A DNA stretch of 64,000 bases from assembly GCF_900156205.1 (NCBI RefSeq), contig NZ_FTNA01000002.1, forward strand, positions 62,001-126,000, given 5' to 3'. Each line of letters starts with the position of its first letter. Within the stretch, counting starts at the first letter, position 1. Source of the stretch: Leptospira interrogans (lineage in GTDB: Bacteria > Spirochaetota > Leptospiria > Leptospirales > Leptospiraceae). Made by a program: the position numbers and the translations under genes. This document shows positions 44,435-56,177 of this stretch, one piece after another. The notes under the pieces are model-generated. The model saw nothing but the letters and a program-made list of their open reading frames with translations, ran no database searches and had not been told where the DNA came from.

Positions 44435-45316
44435 TTGCTTTTAGTTCTTACAGAAAAGCCAGAAGAAATTCGAAAAGAAATCCTATTAGGAATGGGGGGG
44501 GGGATTTCTTTAAAACCGGAAGAAACCTTTTTACTTTCTTCTTCTAAGATACGGAATAGAGGTTTTTGGAGTTGTATTGAATGGAAAATTCCACGTATCT
44601 TAGAACGTTCCGAATTACTTCAATTGAGAGAAACTTTTGCTAAAAAAAATACGGATTTGATTCAAGTGAATCGTTTGCTGGATCCTAAGGAAAAAAGTTT
44701 TTTCTCGTTTGATATGGATTCTACTTTGATTCGTCAAGAGGTTATAGACGAATTGGCAAGACTCGCTGGAGTTTATGAGGAAGTTGCTTCTGTAACCAAA
44801 GAGGCCATGGAAGGAAACCTAGATTTTCATGAGGCTTTAAAAAAGAGATGTATTTATCTAAAAGGTCTTTCTAGTTCTATTTTTACAGAATTATATCCTA
44901 AATTGGAATTGAATACTGGTGTAGAAAGACTTCTGAAAATATTAAAGGAAAATAATACTAGAACCGCAGTTTTTTCCGGAGGTTTTACGGATATTTTAGA
45001 AATGTTCCAAAAACAGTATGGAATAGATGAAGTTTATGCAAATATTTTAGAAAAAAAAGATGGAGAGCTTTCTGGAAACGTTCTTGGAGAAATCGTAGAC
45101 AAAAATAAAAAATTAGAGTATTTAAAAACAATTCGAGACCGGGAAAAAATTCACCCTTCTCAAGTAGTGGCGATTGGTGACGGTGCAAATGATTCTTTGA
45201 TGTTAAACGAAGCCGGAATTGGGATTGGTTTTCACGCAAAGGAAGGTTTAAAAAAGCAGATCGTAAACTGGATTGATTTTGCTCCTATGGACGTTCTTTT
45301 ATTTTTGTTTCCTTAA
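44435..45316 (+). CDS. serB: Phosphoserine phosphatase with an internal G10 tract
   Basis: A 293-residue HAD phosphatase for serine synthesis. An N-terminal segment of about 85 residues precedes the catalytic FSFDMDSTLIRQEVIDELA (DxDST), VFSGGFTDI (motif II), and AIGDGANDSLMLNEAG (motif IV). Start is TTG at 44435. A run of ten G bases at 44494-44503 encodes GGG after Met20; loss or gain of one base would shift the frame before the catalytic domain. The 3' end overlaps mutS by 18 bp, tail to tail. Confidence 0.92.
   Translation: MLLVLTEKPEEIRKEILLGMGGGISLKPEETFLLSSSKIRNRGFWSCIEWKIPRILERSELLQLRETFAKKNTDLIQVNRLLDPKEKSFFSFDMDSTLIRQEVIDELARLAGVYEEVASVTKEAMEGNLDFHEALKKRCIYLKGLSSSIFTELYPKLELNTGVERLLKILKENNTRTAVFSGGFTDILEMFQKQYGIDEVYANILEKKDGELSGNVLGEIVDKNKKLEYLKTIRDREKIHPSQVVAIGDGANDSLMLNEAGIGIGFHAKEGLKKQIVNWIDFAPMDVLLFLFP
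44494..44503 (+). repeat. Homopolymer G10 inside serB
   Basis: Ten consecutive G residues, by far the longest G run noticed in this AT-rich window. The tract keeps the serB frame as written (ATG GGG GGG GGG). Tracts of this length are prone to slipped-strand change. Confidence 0.9.
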
Positions 45317-47845
45317 CTTCTTTTGAAAATCTTCCAAAGTTTTTAATGCTTCTATCGGAGTCATTTCTTCTAGTTTGAGTTTTAAAATGGATTCCTCTGT
45401 TTGTGAATTAAAATTTTTAGTTTCTGGTTCTGTAAATAGAGTAGGTTGTGCTTCTTGGATTTTAATTTCTTTTTTCTTGGATTCTAAATCGGTTAGTAGT
45501 TCTGCTGCCCTTTTTACAATTGGTTCTGGTACTCCCGCAATCTTTGCTACATAGATCCCAAAAGATTTTTTTGCCTTTCCCACTTTTACTTTTCGAAGAA
45601 ATAAAACTCTATCTTCTTTTTCTAAAGTTTCTAGATAAAGATTGAATATTCCTCCTAAACGGGAAAGTTCCGTAAGTTCATGATAATGTGTCGCAAAGAT
45701 GGTCTTAGGTCTTACGGACAAAGAAGATAGATATTCTAGAATAGACCAAGCGATGCTCATTCCGTCATAAGTAGAAGTTCCCCTACCTACTTCATCAAAT
45801 AGAATTAAAGAATCCTCCGTATAATGATTGAGTATATTCGCGGTTTCTTTCATTTCTACGAAGAACGTAGATTCTCCTGCGGTGAGATTGTCTCCCGCTC
45901 CGATTCTAGTAAATAATTTATCTACAATCGGAAGTTTTGCAGATTTTGCGGGAACAAAGGCACCTATCTGAAATAAGATCTGATTGAGGGCGATTTGTCT
46001 CATAAACGTAGATTTACCCGCCATATTTGGACCTGTCAAAACTGCGATCGCTTTATCCTGAGTATCTAAATAAACGGAATTGGGAATAAATTCTTGACCA
46101 GGTGGAAGAGTTGCTTCTACAACTGGATGTCTAGAGTCGTTCAGATCTAAAGAACGATCTTCGGAAAGTTTTGGGCGAATCCAGCCAAACTTGTCTTTGG
46201 CGGTTAAAAGCGAAATTTGAAAATCTAAATCTCCAATTTCTTCTGAAAAAGAAAGAAGTGAAGATGAAAATTTTAAGACTTCTTCCACCATTCGATTGAA
46301 TTCCGTTCTTTCAATTTCTTGTATGATTTCATCTGCTTCCAGAATGGTTCTTTCTATCTCTTCTAACTTAGGCATTGTAAAACGTTCACTTCCTACGAGT
46401 GTTTGTTTTTTGAGATAATCTTTAGGAGCTTGTTCCGCTTGAGCCCTGGAAATTTCTATAAAATATCCTACGATTTTATTATAACGAATCTTTAGTGTAT
46501 TTAAACCGGTTCTTTTTTTCTCTTTCGTTTCAAGATCTAAGATCCAATCTTTTCCTTTGACTCCAGCTTCTCTGGCCTGATCTAGTTTTTGAGAAAATCC
46601 TTTTTTTAGAAAGATACCGTTTCCTAAAATCACCGGTAGATCGTCTCCCGGATGTAGGCGTTCCTGGATAAAATCAGAAATTTTTTTTAATTCTTCGATC
46701 GGGATCAAGAATGGATAAGAAACTTTTTCCAATTCTTCTTTTAATTTTATACCTGAAGAAATTGAGTTTAATAAGGAACGAAAATCTCTAGGGTATGCGT
46801 GGTTTCCTCTAAAACGTGTTAGAATTCTTTCCAAATCTCCGAAGTCTTTTAATGCGGTGATATAAGGGGCTAATACCGTTTTTAAAAGAATATCTTGTTT
46901 TTCCCAACGAGAATAAAGAACAACAGGATCACATTCCGGAAATAATATCCTTTGTTTGAGCAGTCTTTTTCCTTTTGCAGTATTGCAAAAATTGAATATA
47001 GAATAAAGAGTGTTGTTCTTTTCTTTTTCGTTTTCTACAAGTTCCAAATTACGAATCGTTTCCCGATCCATTTCTAGAAATTTTCCAGAGCTCAGTATTT
47101 TAGGTTCTCTAAGAACCAGTTTGTTATCTCTGTATGTTTCTCGGATATATTCGTTTAAATATTTTGAAAGGACCTGAAACGAATCTTTTTCGGAAGTTTC
47201 TATTTGGTTTTTTAAAACCGTGAATTCTCTATTTTTAAAATATTCTAATTCTTGAAAGAAAGTATGTTCAGATTTTGGAACACAAATTTCGGAAGGTTTA
47301 AACTTTTCTAATTCGGCTATTAATCTTTCCAGACCGGTAACTGAGACAGAAGAATAAAACACTTCACCAGTCGAAAAATCGGCGATAGCAAAGTAAATTA
47401 GACTTTTTTTAAGATGTAATACTGCTAAATAATTGTTTTGAAAACCTGAAAGAAGATTTTCTTCAATTACCGTTCCAGGTGTGATAATCCGAACCACGTC
47501 CCGAGTCATCAATTTAGAACCCGCTTCTTCCGGTTTAGATTGTTCACAAATAGCAATCTTTTTTCCTGCGTTTAAAAGACGGGATATATAATTATCTTTG
47601 GAATGATAGGGAATTCCGCACATTGGCACTGCATTTTGTCTTTTGGTGAGTGCAATGTCTAAAATCGAGGAAGCAATTTTAGCATCCTCTAAAAACATTT
47701 CGTAAAAATCTCCCATCCGAAAAAAAAGAATTGTATCCGGGAAATCCTTTTTGATCGCCAGGAATTGTTTCATCATAGGTGTATTGAGAGCATCCGCTAA
47801 ATCGCTCCAATATTCTGCCGAAGTTGCTGTACTTTCCAAATTCAT
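45299..47845 (-). CDS. mutS: DNA mismatch repair protein MutS
   Basis: An 848-residue MutS. The mismatch-binding domain starts with FPDTILFFRMGDFYEMF, containing the Phe-x-Glu mismatch wedge. The ATPase has Walker A GPNMAGKSTFMRQ, signature IGAGDNLTAGESTFFVEM, Walker B LILFDEVGRGTSTYDG, and ATHYHEL. The C-terminal tail ends with KLEEMTPIEALKTLEDFQKKL, the dimer/tetramer helix. It overlaps trpF by 4 bp and serB by 18 bp. No mutL is nearby. Confidence 0.96.
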   Translation of the reverse strand: MNLESTATSAEYWSDLADALNTPMMKQFLAIKKDFPDTILFFRMGDFYEMFLEDAKIASSILDIALTKRQNAVPMCGIPYHSKDNYISRLLNAGKKIAICEQSKPEEAGSKLMTRDVVRIITPGTVIEENLLSGFQNNYLAVLHLKKSLIYFAIADFSTGEVFYSSVSVTGLERLIAELEKFKPSEICVPKSEHTFFQELEYFKNREFTVLKNQIETSEKDSFQVLSKYLNEYIRETYRDNKLVLREPKILSSGKFLEMDRETIRNLELVENEKEKNNTLYSIFNFCNTAKGKRLLKQRILFPECDPVVLYSRWEKQDILLKTVLAPYITALKDFGDLERILTRFRGNHAYPRDFRSLLNSISSGIKLKEELEKVSYPFLIPIEELKKISDFIQERLHPGDDLPVILGNGIFLKKGFSQKLDQAREAGVKGKDWILDLETKEKKRTGLNTLKIRYNKIVGYFIEISRAQAEQAPKDYLKKQTLVGSERFTMPKLEEIERTILEADEIIQEIERTEFNRMVEEVLKFSSSLLSFSEEIGDLDFQISLLTAKDKFGWIRPKLSEDRSLDLNDSRHPVVEATLPPGQEFIPNSVYLDTQDKAIAVLTGPNMAGKSTFMRQIALNQILFQIGAFVPAKSAKLPIVDKLFTRIGAGDNLTAGESTFFVEMKETANILNHYTEDSLILFDEVGRGTSTYDGMSIAWSILEYLSSLSVRPKTIFATHYHELTELSRLGGIFNLYLETLEKEDRVLFLRKVKVGKAKKSFGIYVAKIAGVPEPIVKRAAELLTDLESKKKEIKIQEAQPTLFTEPETKNFNSQTEESILKLKLEEMTPIEALKTLEDFQKKLRKQK

Positions 47846-48483
47846 GATGTAGATTTTACGTTCCTGATAAATTGAATTACTTTTTGTGGATCTTTGATTC
47901 CTGGAGAAGATTCTACTCCACTGGCAACGTCTACTCCGAACGGTTTTACGATTTCAATCGCATTGACTACGTTAGACGGATCTAAACCTCCAGCTAAAAG
48001 AAACTTTCTTTTAACTTTGGAAATCAATTCCCAATTGAATGTTTCGCCAGTTCCGCCCCCCACACCTTTAGAATAACTATCTAAGATTAAAAACTCCGCT
48101 TCAATGTCTTTTAAATCCTGATCATGAATCTGAGTTTGGACTCTATAAGAACAAATTTGTCGTTTGTATAAAAGTTTTTTCCGATTGATTAAGGGGTCGT
48201 CCCAAACCCATTGAACTAAATCGTGATCTAATACCGATGTAATGGACTCAATTTCTTCGAATGAATTTTGATAAAACAAAAGTACAATTTCGGGAGAATT
48301 TTTTTCCGATTTATAATATTCCACGATTTTTTGAGCGTTTGAAAGTTCGATCTTTCTAGGACTACTCGATACGAAATTGAATCCGATGTAATCGGCTCCT
48401 TCTTCTTTGCAAATTTTTGCAATTTCTAGGTCTTTAATTCCACAGATCTTGACCTTTGTTTTTTGCAAAGAATTCGTTATCAT
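47842..48483 (-). CDS. trpF: Phosphoribosylanthranilate isomerase
   Basis: A 213-residue TIM-barrel enzyme of tryptophan synthesis. KVKICGIKDLEIA is the first strand with the catalytic Cys; FLLAGGLDPSNV and FGVDVASGVESSPGIKDPQKV form the phosphate-binding end. An in-frame TTG at 48498 exists, but the ATG at 48483 fits the family N-terminus and has GGAAG upstream. It overlaps mutS by 4 bp; the trpF-mutS pairing is not a usual trp operon. Confidence 0.93.
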   Translation of the reverse strand: MITNSLQKTKVKICGIKDLEIAKICKEEGADYIGFNFVSSSPRKIELSNAQKIVEYYKSEKNSPEIVLLFYQNSFEEIESITSVLDHDLVQWVWDDPLINRKKLLYKRQICSYRVQTQIHDQDLKDIEAEFLILDSYSKGVGGGTGETFNWELISKVKRKFLLAGGLDPSNVVNAIEIVKPFGVDVASGVESSPGIKDPQKVIQFIRNVKSTS

Positions 48484-48583
48484 GATCCAATCTTCCAAAG
48501 GGGTTTCTTTAGATCACGTACTTTAAACGGGAATGCAGGTGGATTCATAAACTTTATCTATAAGTTTTATGAAATACGATTGA

Positions 48584-49080
48584 TTGGCTCCTCTTTATGG
48601 ATGGGGAACGAAATCTGTTTTCGTAATTGGTTCGATTGCATCAATCTCGCAGTTTATCTTTTTGAATTTTTGGCAAGTTGTTTTGAATTCTGAGAATCCG
48701 AACACCATTGGAAGCGTTTCATTCTCGGCGAAGTTTGGTGATCGGTCTGATATTTTTTATGAAGGAACTTTTCGTAGATCGCCTCGACTTCCAAATCGGT
48801 ATACAATTTTATCTCCTTTCTTTTTTATTTTTGCGGCGAGGTGCAAAAACGAAGACTAAAATCGTTAAAATCAAGATATTCCTCAAAAATCTGTTTTTCC
48901 ATTTTTAAAAAAGTCGCGTTGCAAATAAACTTTGAAAAAAGGAATGATCGATTGTCAACGAAATCGTGTTATAGCTTCCGTCGTAGTGTCTGTAATCTCA
49001 GGTTTATGGATCGTGACACCGATCGTTTCGGATAAACTAAAACAGACGGCTTCGATTACTTTAGAACTTGTCCCAAAACC
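48584..49080 (+). pseudogene. Possible decayed gene remnant
   Basis: Two frames in the same phase have coding-like composition. The first, 48584-48859, carries a hydrophobic stretch SVFVIGSIASISQFIFLNFW followed by a polar, Arg-containing part. The second begins near 48932 with VIASVVVSVISGLWIVTPIVSDKLK and runs straight into repeat R1. Stops separate them and neither has a good ribosome-binding site. I cannot name a parent family. They may be unrelated small membrane-protein fragments or chance. Confidence 0.25.
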
Positions 49081-49083
49081 GTC

Positions 49084-49231
49084 CAATGTAGGAACTTACT
49101 GCAAAAATTTAACGACATTAGAACTGCTCGAAAGTTCGCAAATTGCCAAATGCAACCTAAAATGTAGGAACTACTGCATTTTATTAGAAATTTCTAAAGA
49201 ATTATCGTGTAAATTCTTTGAGGTTTTAGGA
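49084..49231 (-). repeat. Dispersed repeat R1, copy 2
   Basis: Reverse complement of 26768-26955 with scattered substitutions and lacking the internal segment of about 37 bp. Contains two GTTCCTACA motifs read on the minus strand. Confidence 0.85.
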
Positions 49232-49281
49232 CAAGCTTTTAATACTCGCCGGTTTGAGTTAAAGATTTACTTTTGGAATCA

Positions 49282-49979
49282 ATGTCTCTTATTCGATCGT
49301 TCCCGCTTACAAACCGAGAAAAGATCAAAATTCTTATCCTTGGGAAAAAGGAACTCCCCCTGGTTTCTATGGAGGTGCAAACACAAAGGTCCGAAATTTC
49401 GAAACGGATTGGTGTTTCGGAATCTTCCGTTTATCTTTTGAATCAGGTTCACGGTGACGGAGTTGTTGATCTGAGAACTTCCAAGAATCTTTCTTTTCCG
49501 GAAGGAGATGCGTGGATCGGAGAAGAGTTGAATCAAATTTTATGTATTAAAACTGCGGATTGTATGCCTTTATTTTTTTGGTCTACTCAAAGCCCTAAGT
49601 TTGTAGCAATTCATTCCGGTTGGAAAGGAACCTTGGCTGGAATTACAGAAAAAACTTTAAAACGTTCCTTTTCAGATTCTATTTTAAAAGAAGGTTCACT
49701 TGTAGGTTATCTAGGACCTTATGCAAGTGGTCTAAGATATGAAGTAGGTGAAGACGTAGCTTCTTTGTTTCGAAAAGAATTTTCGGATTGTTTGAGAAGG
49801 GACAAAGAAGGTAAAATTTTACTCGATTTAGAATCCTTTCTCAAATTTCGTTTGGAGAAGAATGGAATTCGAGTTTTACTTCAATCTGATAAAATTTGTA
49901 CTTTAGAAGAAAATTCAGATTTCTTCAGTCATCGTAAAAAAGAAGTAGGAAGAAATCTGAATTTGATTTGGAAAGAAGG

Positions 49980-49983
<4 letters not shown>
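49282..49983 (+). CDS. PgeF/YfiH-family (laccase-domain) protein
   Basis: A 233-residue member of the multicopper-polyphenol-oxidase-like YfiH/PgeF family, whose E. coli member is a peptidoglycan editing amidase. LNQVHGDGVV, CIKTADCMPLFF, AIHSGWKGTLAGI and YLGPYASGLRYEV carry the conserved His/Cys metal ligands. The frame opens with TTG at 49273; the ATG at 49282 is preferred. It faces the response-regulator gene with a 4-bp stop overlap. Confidence 0.88.
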
Positions 49984-50388
<405 letters not shown>

Positions 50389-50403
50389 TTTTTTTACCTC
50401 TTT

Positions 50404-51488
<1,085 letters not shown>

Positions 51489-51496
51489 AGATCCTT

Positions 51497-52717
51497 TTAG
51501 TTTTGTTTGAGTACGGATTCTAAGATGTCTAATCCTTGATTTAAAAAATCTGTCGAAATTGTAAGTGGAGGCATAATCCGAACTACGTTATCCGCCGTTG
51601 CATTGACTACGAGCCCTGCGGACAAACAGGCTTCCGCAATTGGTTTGGAAGGAACTTTCAATTCAAGTCCGATGTGAAGTCCTTTTCCTCTTACTTCTGA
51701 AATCACTGGATATTTTTCCTGCATTTCTCTCAGTCTTGTAAAAGCAATGTCAGAGCAAATATTTACGTTGTTTAAAATTTCTCTGGTTTGAATGATACGA
51801 ATCGTTTCATAAGCGACCGCAGCAGCCAAATGATTACCTCCAAATGTGGAGCCGTGAGATCCTTGCGTAAAAAGGTCCTGATATTTTTCTCCTACAATCA
51901 AAGCGCCGATTGGAAATCCAGATCCGAGCCCTTTGGCAAGTGTCATTGCGTCTGGACTAAAACCCATCGTTTCAAATGCGAATAACGTTCCAGTTCTACC
52001 CATTCCGGTTTGGATTTCGTCGAAAATTAGAAGCGCTTCGTTTTCTTCTGTTAGTTCTCTGGAAAGTGTAAGGAAATTTCTAGATAAAGGTATAATTCCA
52101 CTTTCGCCTAAGATGGGTTCTTCGATTAAGGCTACGATTCTTCCCTGGTATCTTTCGAATGCAGCTACAAGGGCTTCGTCGTTGTTCGGTTCTATAAATT
52201 CGATTCCTTTTAGAAGTTCTCCATAACCTTTTCTGATTTTATCTTGTCCGGTTAAACTCATACCCGAAACGGATCTTCCGTGAAAACTTTTTTCCAAGGA
52301 AAGGATGATAGGATCTACGATACTTTTTGAATATGCGTATTTTCTTGCGAGTTTAAACGCTCCTTCGATCGCTTCGGTTCCTGAATTGGTTAAAAACACT
52401 TTTCCAGGAAAAGAGTTTAATATGAGAAGTTCTGCAAGTTTTGAAGCTTCTTCAGAATAAAATAGATTGGAAGTGTGAAATAATTTATCCGCTTGGGAAC
52501 GGACTACTTCTATGATGTCAGGATCTGCGTGCCCTAGGTTTGTAACCGCAACTCCGCAATGGAAATCAATATATTGTTTATTATCAAAATCGAATAGAAG
52601 TTCGTTAACTCCATAACGAAACGCTACGTCGTATCTTGCATACGTATTGAGTAGATAATGATCCGCTAATTCTTTTGTGTGTTGAAAAAGTTCTTTGTGG
52701 ATGTCTGCGTCATTCAT
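51497..52717 (-). CDS. argD: Acetylornithine aminotransferase
   Basis: A 406-residue class III aminotransferase of arginine synthesis. [63 protein letters not shown] and [19 protein letters not shown] (PLP Lys) are present. ArgD is the most likely role; other ornithine or succinylornithine aminotransferases share the motifs. It overlaps the phosphohexomutase gene by 4 bp. Confidence 0.85.
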
Positions 52718-54477
52718 GAGAGCCCCGCCAGTTGTAAAAATATTTCTTCGGAAGTTTTGATTTCAGAAAGAAGATCTTTGGTAAGTATTTTAATTTCTTC
52801 TTTGGACTTAGGAGCTTTTAGGCTTTGAAAGGAAGAATAAATTTTAATTTTAGGTTCCGTTCCGGAAGGTCGGATTGTGAGTTTTGCATTTCCTTCTAAA
52901 ATGACTTGAATCACGTCCGATGAAGGACAACCAGAAAACGCGGATTTGGAAGCGTTTCCTTTGGCGATCTGAGTTTTATAATCGAGAATTCCGGTAATTT
53001 TTCTATGATGAATTTTTTTTCCTAACAAATCTAGGGTTCGTAGAGATTCCAAAGACTTACGGATTTTTTCTTTACCGGCACTTCCTTCTAAAGTAAGTGA
53101 TTTGAGACTTTCTTGAAAAAGACCGTATTTAAGATAAATCTCGTCCATATAATTGAAAAGATCTTTTTTTTCTGTAAGAATTTCTAAAAGTAATAAAGCA
53201 GAAGAAAGTGAATCCTTATCCCTCACAAAAGAGACCGGAAGATAACCAAAAGATTCTTCTCCTCCGAATAAAAAGAAATCGGTTTTACTTTTATCAATTT
53301 TTGCCATCACTTGCGCAATGAACTTGAATCCGGTTAATACGTTTTTATATTTTACCTTGTTTTTTTTAGCAATGTTCTCTTGTAAATCTGTGGTAACGAT
53401 CGTTTTTACTAAAACTGCCTTTTTCTTTTTTTTACCTGCGGAATAAGCTTCGCATAAATAAGCGGCCATGATGGAACCGATCTGATTTCCATTAAACAAA
53501 ACGTATTCTCCGTTTTCGTTTTTGACGCCGATTCCAAGTCTATCTGCGTCTGGATCGGTCGCGATAAAAGCGTGGGCGTTTTTTTGGATCGCAAATTTTT
53601 TGGAAAGTTCCATCGCTTCTGCTTCTTCTGGGTTTGGATATTTAACCGTAGGAAATTCTCCATTTGGATCTTTTTGTTCTGGAACTAAAAATACGTTTTT
53701 ATATCCGAAACTATTTAAGAGTTCTTGCATGCTTTTTCCGCCAGTTCCATGTAACGGAGAATAAACGATTTTCAAAGCAGTACGATCTTTTGGTTTTAGG
53801 GAAATAGAAAGAATTCCAGCTTTAGAAAGATCTTTCTTATAAGAAGTAAAACAATCCTTTCCGGCAAATTTTACCATTTTTTTGTAAATTGGATCTTTTG
53901 TAGAAAGAATTGGAATTTGTTTCCAATCGGTGATAGATTCTATTTTAGAAATGATCTTTTGATCGTCTGGAGGAACAAGCTGACCTCCGTCTGAAAGATA
54001 CGCCTTAAAACCGTTATACTCTGGAGGATTGTGAGAGGCGGTAATTACTACACCTCCGCTTGCTTTGTAATAACGAATTGCATAAGAAAGAATCGGTGTG
54101 GGAGTTACTTCTTTAAATAGAATAACTTTGACTCCTAAGTAAGCTGCAATCCCAGCGGTAACTTCCGCAAATTCTTTAGATCTTCTTCTAGAATCGTAGG
54201 CGATTACGATAGAAGCCTTTTTGTTTTTTTTAGAAAGATAACTTATAAATCCAAGTGCTGCACGACCAACGGTAAATTCGTTCATCCTTCCGATTCCGTT
54301 GCCTAACTTTCCACGCATTCCTCCGGTTCCAAATTCGAGAGGAATTGAAAATGCTTCTACTTCTGGACCAGACTCTCCTCTAGAAAATTTTTCAAGTGCA
54401 AGATTTGCTTCTTTGCGAACCGTATTTGGAAAAGGCTCCTGAGTCCAAGGAAGAATAAAAGATTCGAGATGATTCAT
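52714..54477 (-). CDS. Phosphoglucomutase/phosphomannomutase (PgcA-like)
   Basis: A 587-residue alpha-D-phosphohexomutase of the long type. [18 protein letters not shown] at the N-terminus, catalytic [17 protein letters not shown] with the phosphoserine, metal loop [12 protein letters not shown], sugar loop GGEESFGYL, and phosphate loop [12 protein letters not shown] are all visible. It interconverts hexose 1- and 6-phosphates for envelope sugars. First gene of the pgm-argD-leuB unit; divergent from the 54580 gene. Confidence 0.93.
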
Positions 54478-54518
54478 AAAATTTAAAAGAATTCCGATTT
54501 AATATTTTAAGAGGATTA

Positions 54519-54555
<37 letters not shown>

Positions 54556-54579
54556 TTAATTTTAGCCGATCTTAGAAGT

Positions 54580-54945
54580 ATGGAATCTTACGAATTTGGT
54601 CAGGATGAAAACAGAGAATTTTTGAGATTGAGTAGAGTTCTAAAGCTTGCATCATTTTCTTTTTTTAGTCTTTCCGGAGTGGCTTTTTTTTCTGCGTTTG
54701 TTTCTATCGAAACCGGCAAATTGGTTTTGTTTCTGGTTCCAGGGATTTTATTTTTACTGTCTGGGATTTGGAGTTATAGCGCTGGGATTTCTTTTCAAAG
54801 AATCACGGATACAAAAGGAGAAGATTTGGATTTTTTACAAATCGGTCTTCGTAGTTTACGGATTCATTTTTGGATTCAGATTTCTTTTGGATTTTTTGCA
54901 ATTCTATTTCTTTTAGGAGGGGCCATTCTTGTCATTGTATCCTAA
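54580..54945 (+). CDS. Small unknown membrane protein, 121 aa
   Basis: A 121-residue protein with three predicted helices (about 25-45, 51-68, 95-119) and a charged N-terminus. It is not recognised. The stop overlaps the aminotransferase ATG (TAATG), so both genes are probably translated in series. Start is the ATG at 54580. Confidence 0.75.
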   Translation: MESYEFGQDENREFLRLSRVLKLASFSFFSLSGVAFFSAFVSIETGKLVLFLVPGILFLLSGIWSYSAGISFQRITDTKGEDLDFLQIGLRSLRIHFWIQISFGFFAILFLLGGAILVIVS

Positions 54946-56051
54946 TGGAACCAAGTGAATTTTGGATCGAAGAAAGGCTCGAAAAATATAGAAAGATTGC
55001 TCCCTGCAATTTAGGAGAAAGTGGGATTCGAAATGTCACGTTAGGCGAATTGCTTTCTAATTTAAATCTTTCCATTGACGTTTTAAATTCTATTTCTTTA
55101 GAAGATTCTCCCAATCGAGGAGATTTTACTCTTAGAAGTGAAATTGCAAAACTTTATCCAGGTTTAGACGCGGATCGTGTTTTGGTTACAACTGGAACCG
55201 GAGAAGCACTTTACATTTTATTTCATATCCTTTGTAAAAAAGATTCCGTAGTTTCTTATTTTTCTCCCGCATTTCAAGCGTTATACGAAATACCTAAGAT
55301 GATAGGGGCAAAACTCGAACCAGTCTCTTTATTAAAAAATTTAGAGAAAAATTCCATACTAGACTCTTCCGTGTTCGAATTATTTGAAAAAGGAAAGGAT
55401 TTAGTAATTTTCAATCATCCGCAAAATCCTAGTGGTTTAAGTTTGGATTTAAATTCGATCGAAACAATTCGTAAAATGGCGCATTTACATAAAGGTTGGA
55501 TTCTTTTTGATGAACACTATCGGTTTTTAGATTTTCAAAATGATCTCGGTTGGACTGGCGCCGGGCTTACGGAACACACGGTAAGTACTGGTTCGATTAC
55601 AAAATGTTTTGGAGTGATGGGGCTTAGAATCGGCTGGATGACCGGACCCAAAGAACTGATTGAAAAAGCGAGATCCTTCAAAGATTATCTAACTCATACG
55701 GTTTCTCCAATTTCCGAGTTTTTGACCCTTCAAATTTTACAAAATCGAACACATTTAGTTAATCCTATCAAAACATCTATTTTAAATAATATTCGTTTTT
55801 TTGAAAGTATTTGGAAACAACTTCCCGGTTTAGAATGTTTTACAAGACCTGGAGGAGGAGTGGTTTCTTTTGTAAAACTAAAAAAAGGAATTTTTTCTTC
55901 TCGTTATGCGGATCTTTTATTGGATCAGTGTGGGGTTTTTGTACTTCCTGGATGTGATTTTGAATGTGAAGGTTGGATTCGAATCGGTTTTGGAGAAACC
56001 AACGAACGTTTTCAAGCCGGAATCGAAAGATGGAAAAGTTTGAGTTTGTAA
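54945..56051 (+). CDS. PLP-dependent class I/II aminotransferase
   Basis: A 368-residue fold-type I enzyme. VTTGTGEALYILF, NHPQNPSGLSLD (substrate Asn), ILFDEHYRFL (PLP Asp/Tyr region), and STGSITKCFGVMGLRIGWM (PLP Lys) mark the family. The C-terminal RIGFG carries the expected Arg. The frame is open from 54870, but the ATG at 54945 overlaps the preceding stop. The amino acid it uses cannot be assigned. Confidence 0.85.
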   Translation: MEPSEFWIEERLEKYRKIAPCNLGESGIRNVTLGELLSNLNLSIDVLNSISLEDSPNRGDFTLRSEIAKLYPGLDADRVLVTTGTGEALYILFHILCKKDSVVSYFSPAFQALYEIPKMIGAKLEPVSLLKNLEKNSILDSSVFELFEKGKDLVIFNHPQNPSGLSLDLNSIETIRKMAHLHKGWILFDEHYRFLDFQNDLGWTGAGLTEHTVSTGSITKCFGVMGLRIGWMTGPKELIEKARSFKDYLTHTVSPISEFLTLQILQNRTHLVNPIKTSILNNIRFFESIWKQLPGLECFTRPGGGVVSFVKLKKGIFSSRYADLLLDQCGVFVLPGCDFECEGWIRIGFGETNERFQAGIERWKSLSL

Positions 56052-56063
56052 TGAGAAGTATAT

Positions 56064-56163
56064 TAGAGTTTTTGAAAATTTGATAGTAGGCTAACAAGAC
56101 TGCTTCAATCCGTCCATTTCAATACAACAGAAACAAACGGAAATTCATTTTTCAATAACTCTA
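56064..56163. repeat. MITE-B copy 2 (degenerate)
   Basis: Begins TAGAGTTTTTGAAAATTTGA and ends ATTTTTCAATAACTCTA, with interior AACAAGACTGCTTCAAT like AATAAAACTGCTTCAAT of copy 3. About 100 bp, more diverged than the other copies. It lies directly between the aminotransferase and the orphan gene at 56178. Confidence 0.65.
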
Positions 56164-56177
56164 TTCTTAAATAAAAT

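Larger units (their letters stand above)
48484..49281. other. Decay and repeat island, about 0.8 kb
   Basis: Holds fragmentary reading frames at 48584-48859 and 48926-49080 (listed as a possible remnant) followed by dispersed repeat R1 copy 2 (49084-49231). Two TGTAGGAAC motifs occur at 49087 and 49163. No intact gene is supported. Confidence 0.6.
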
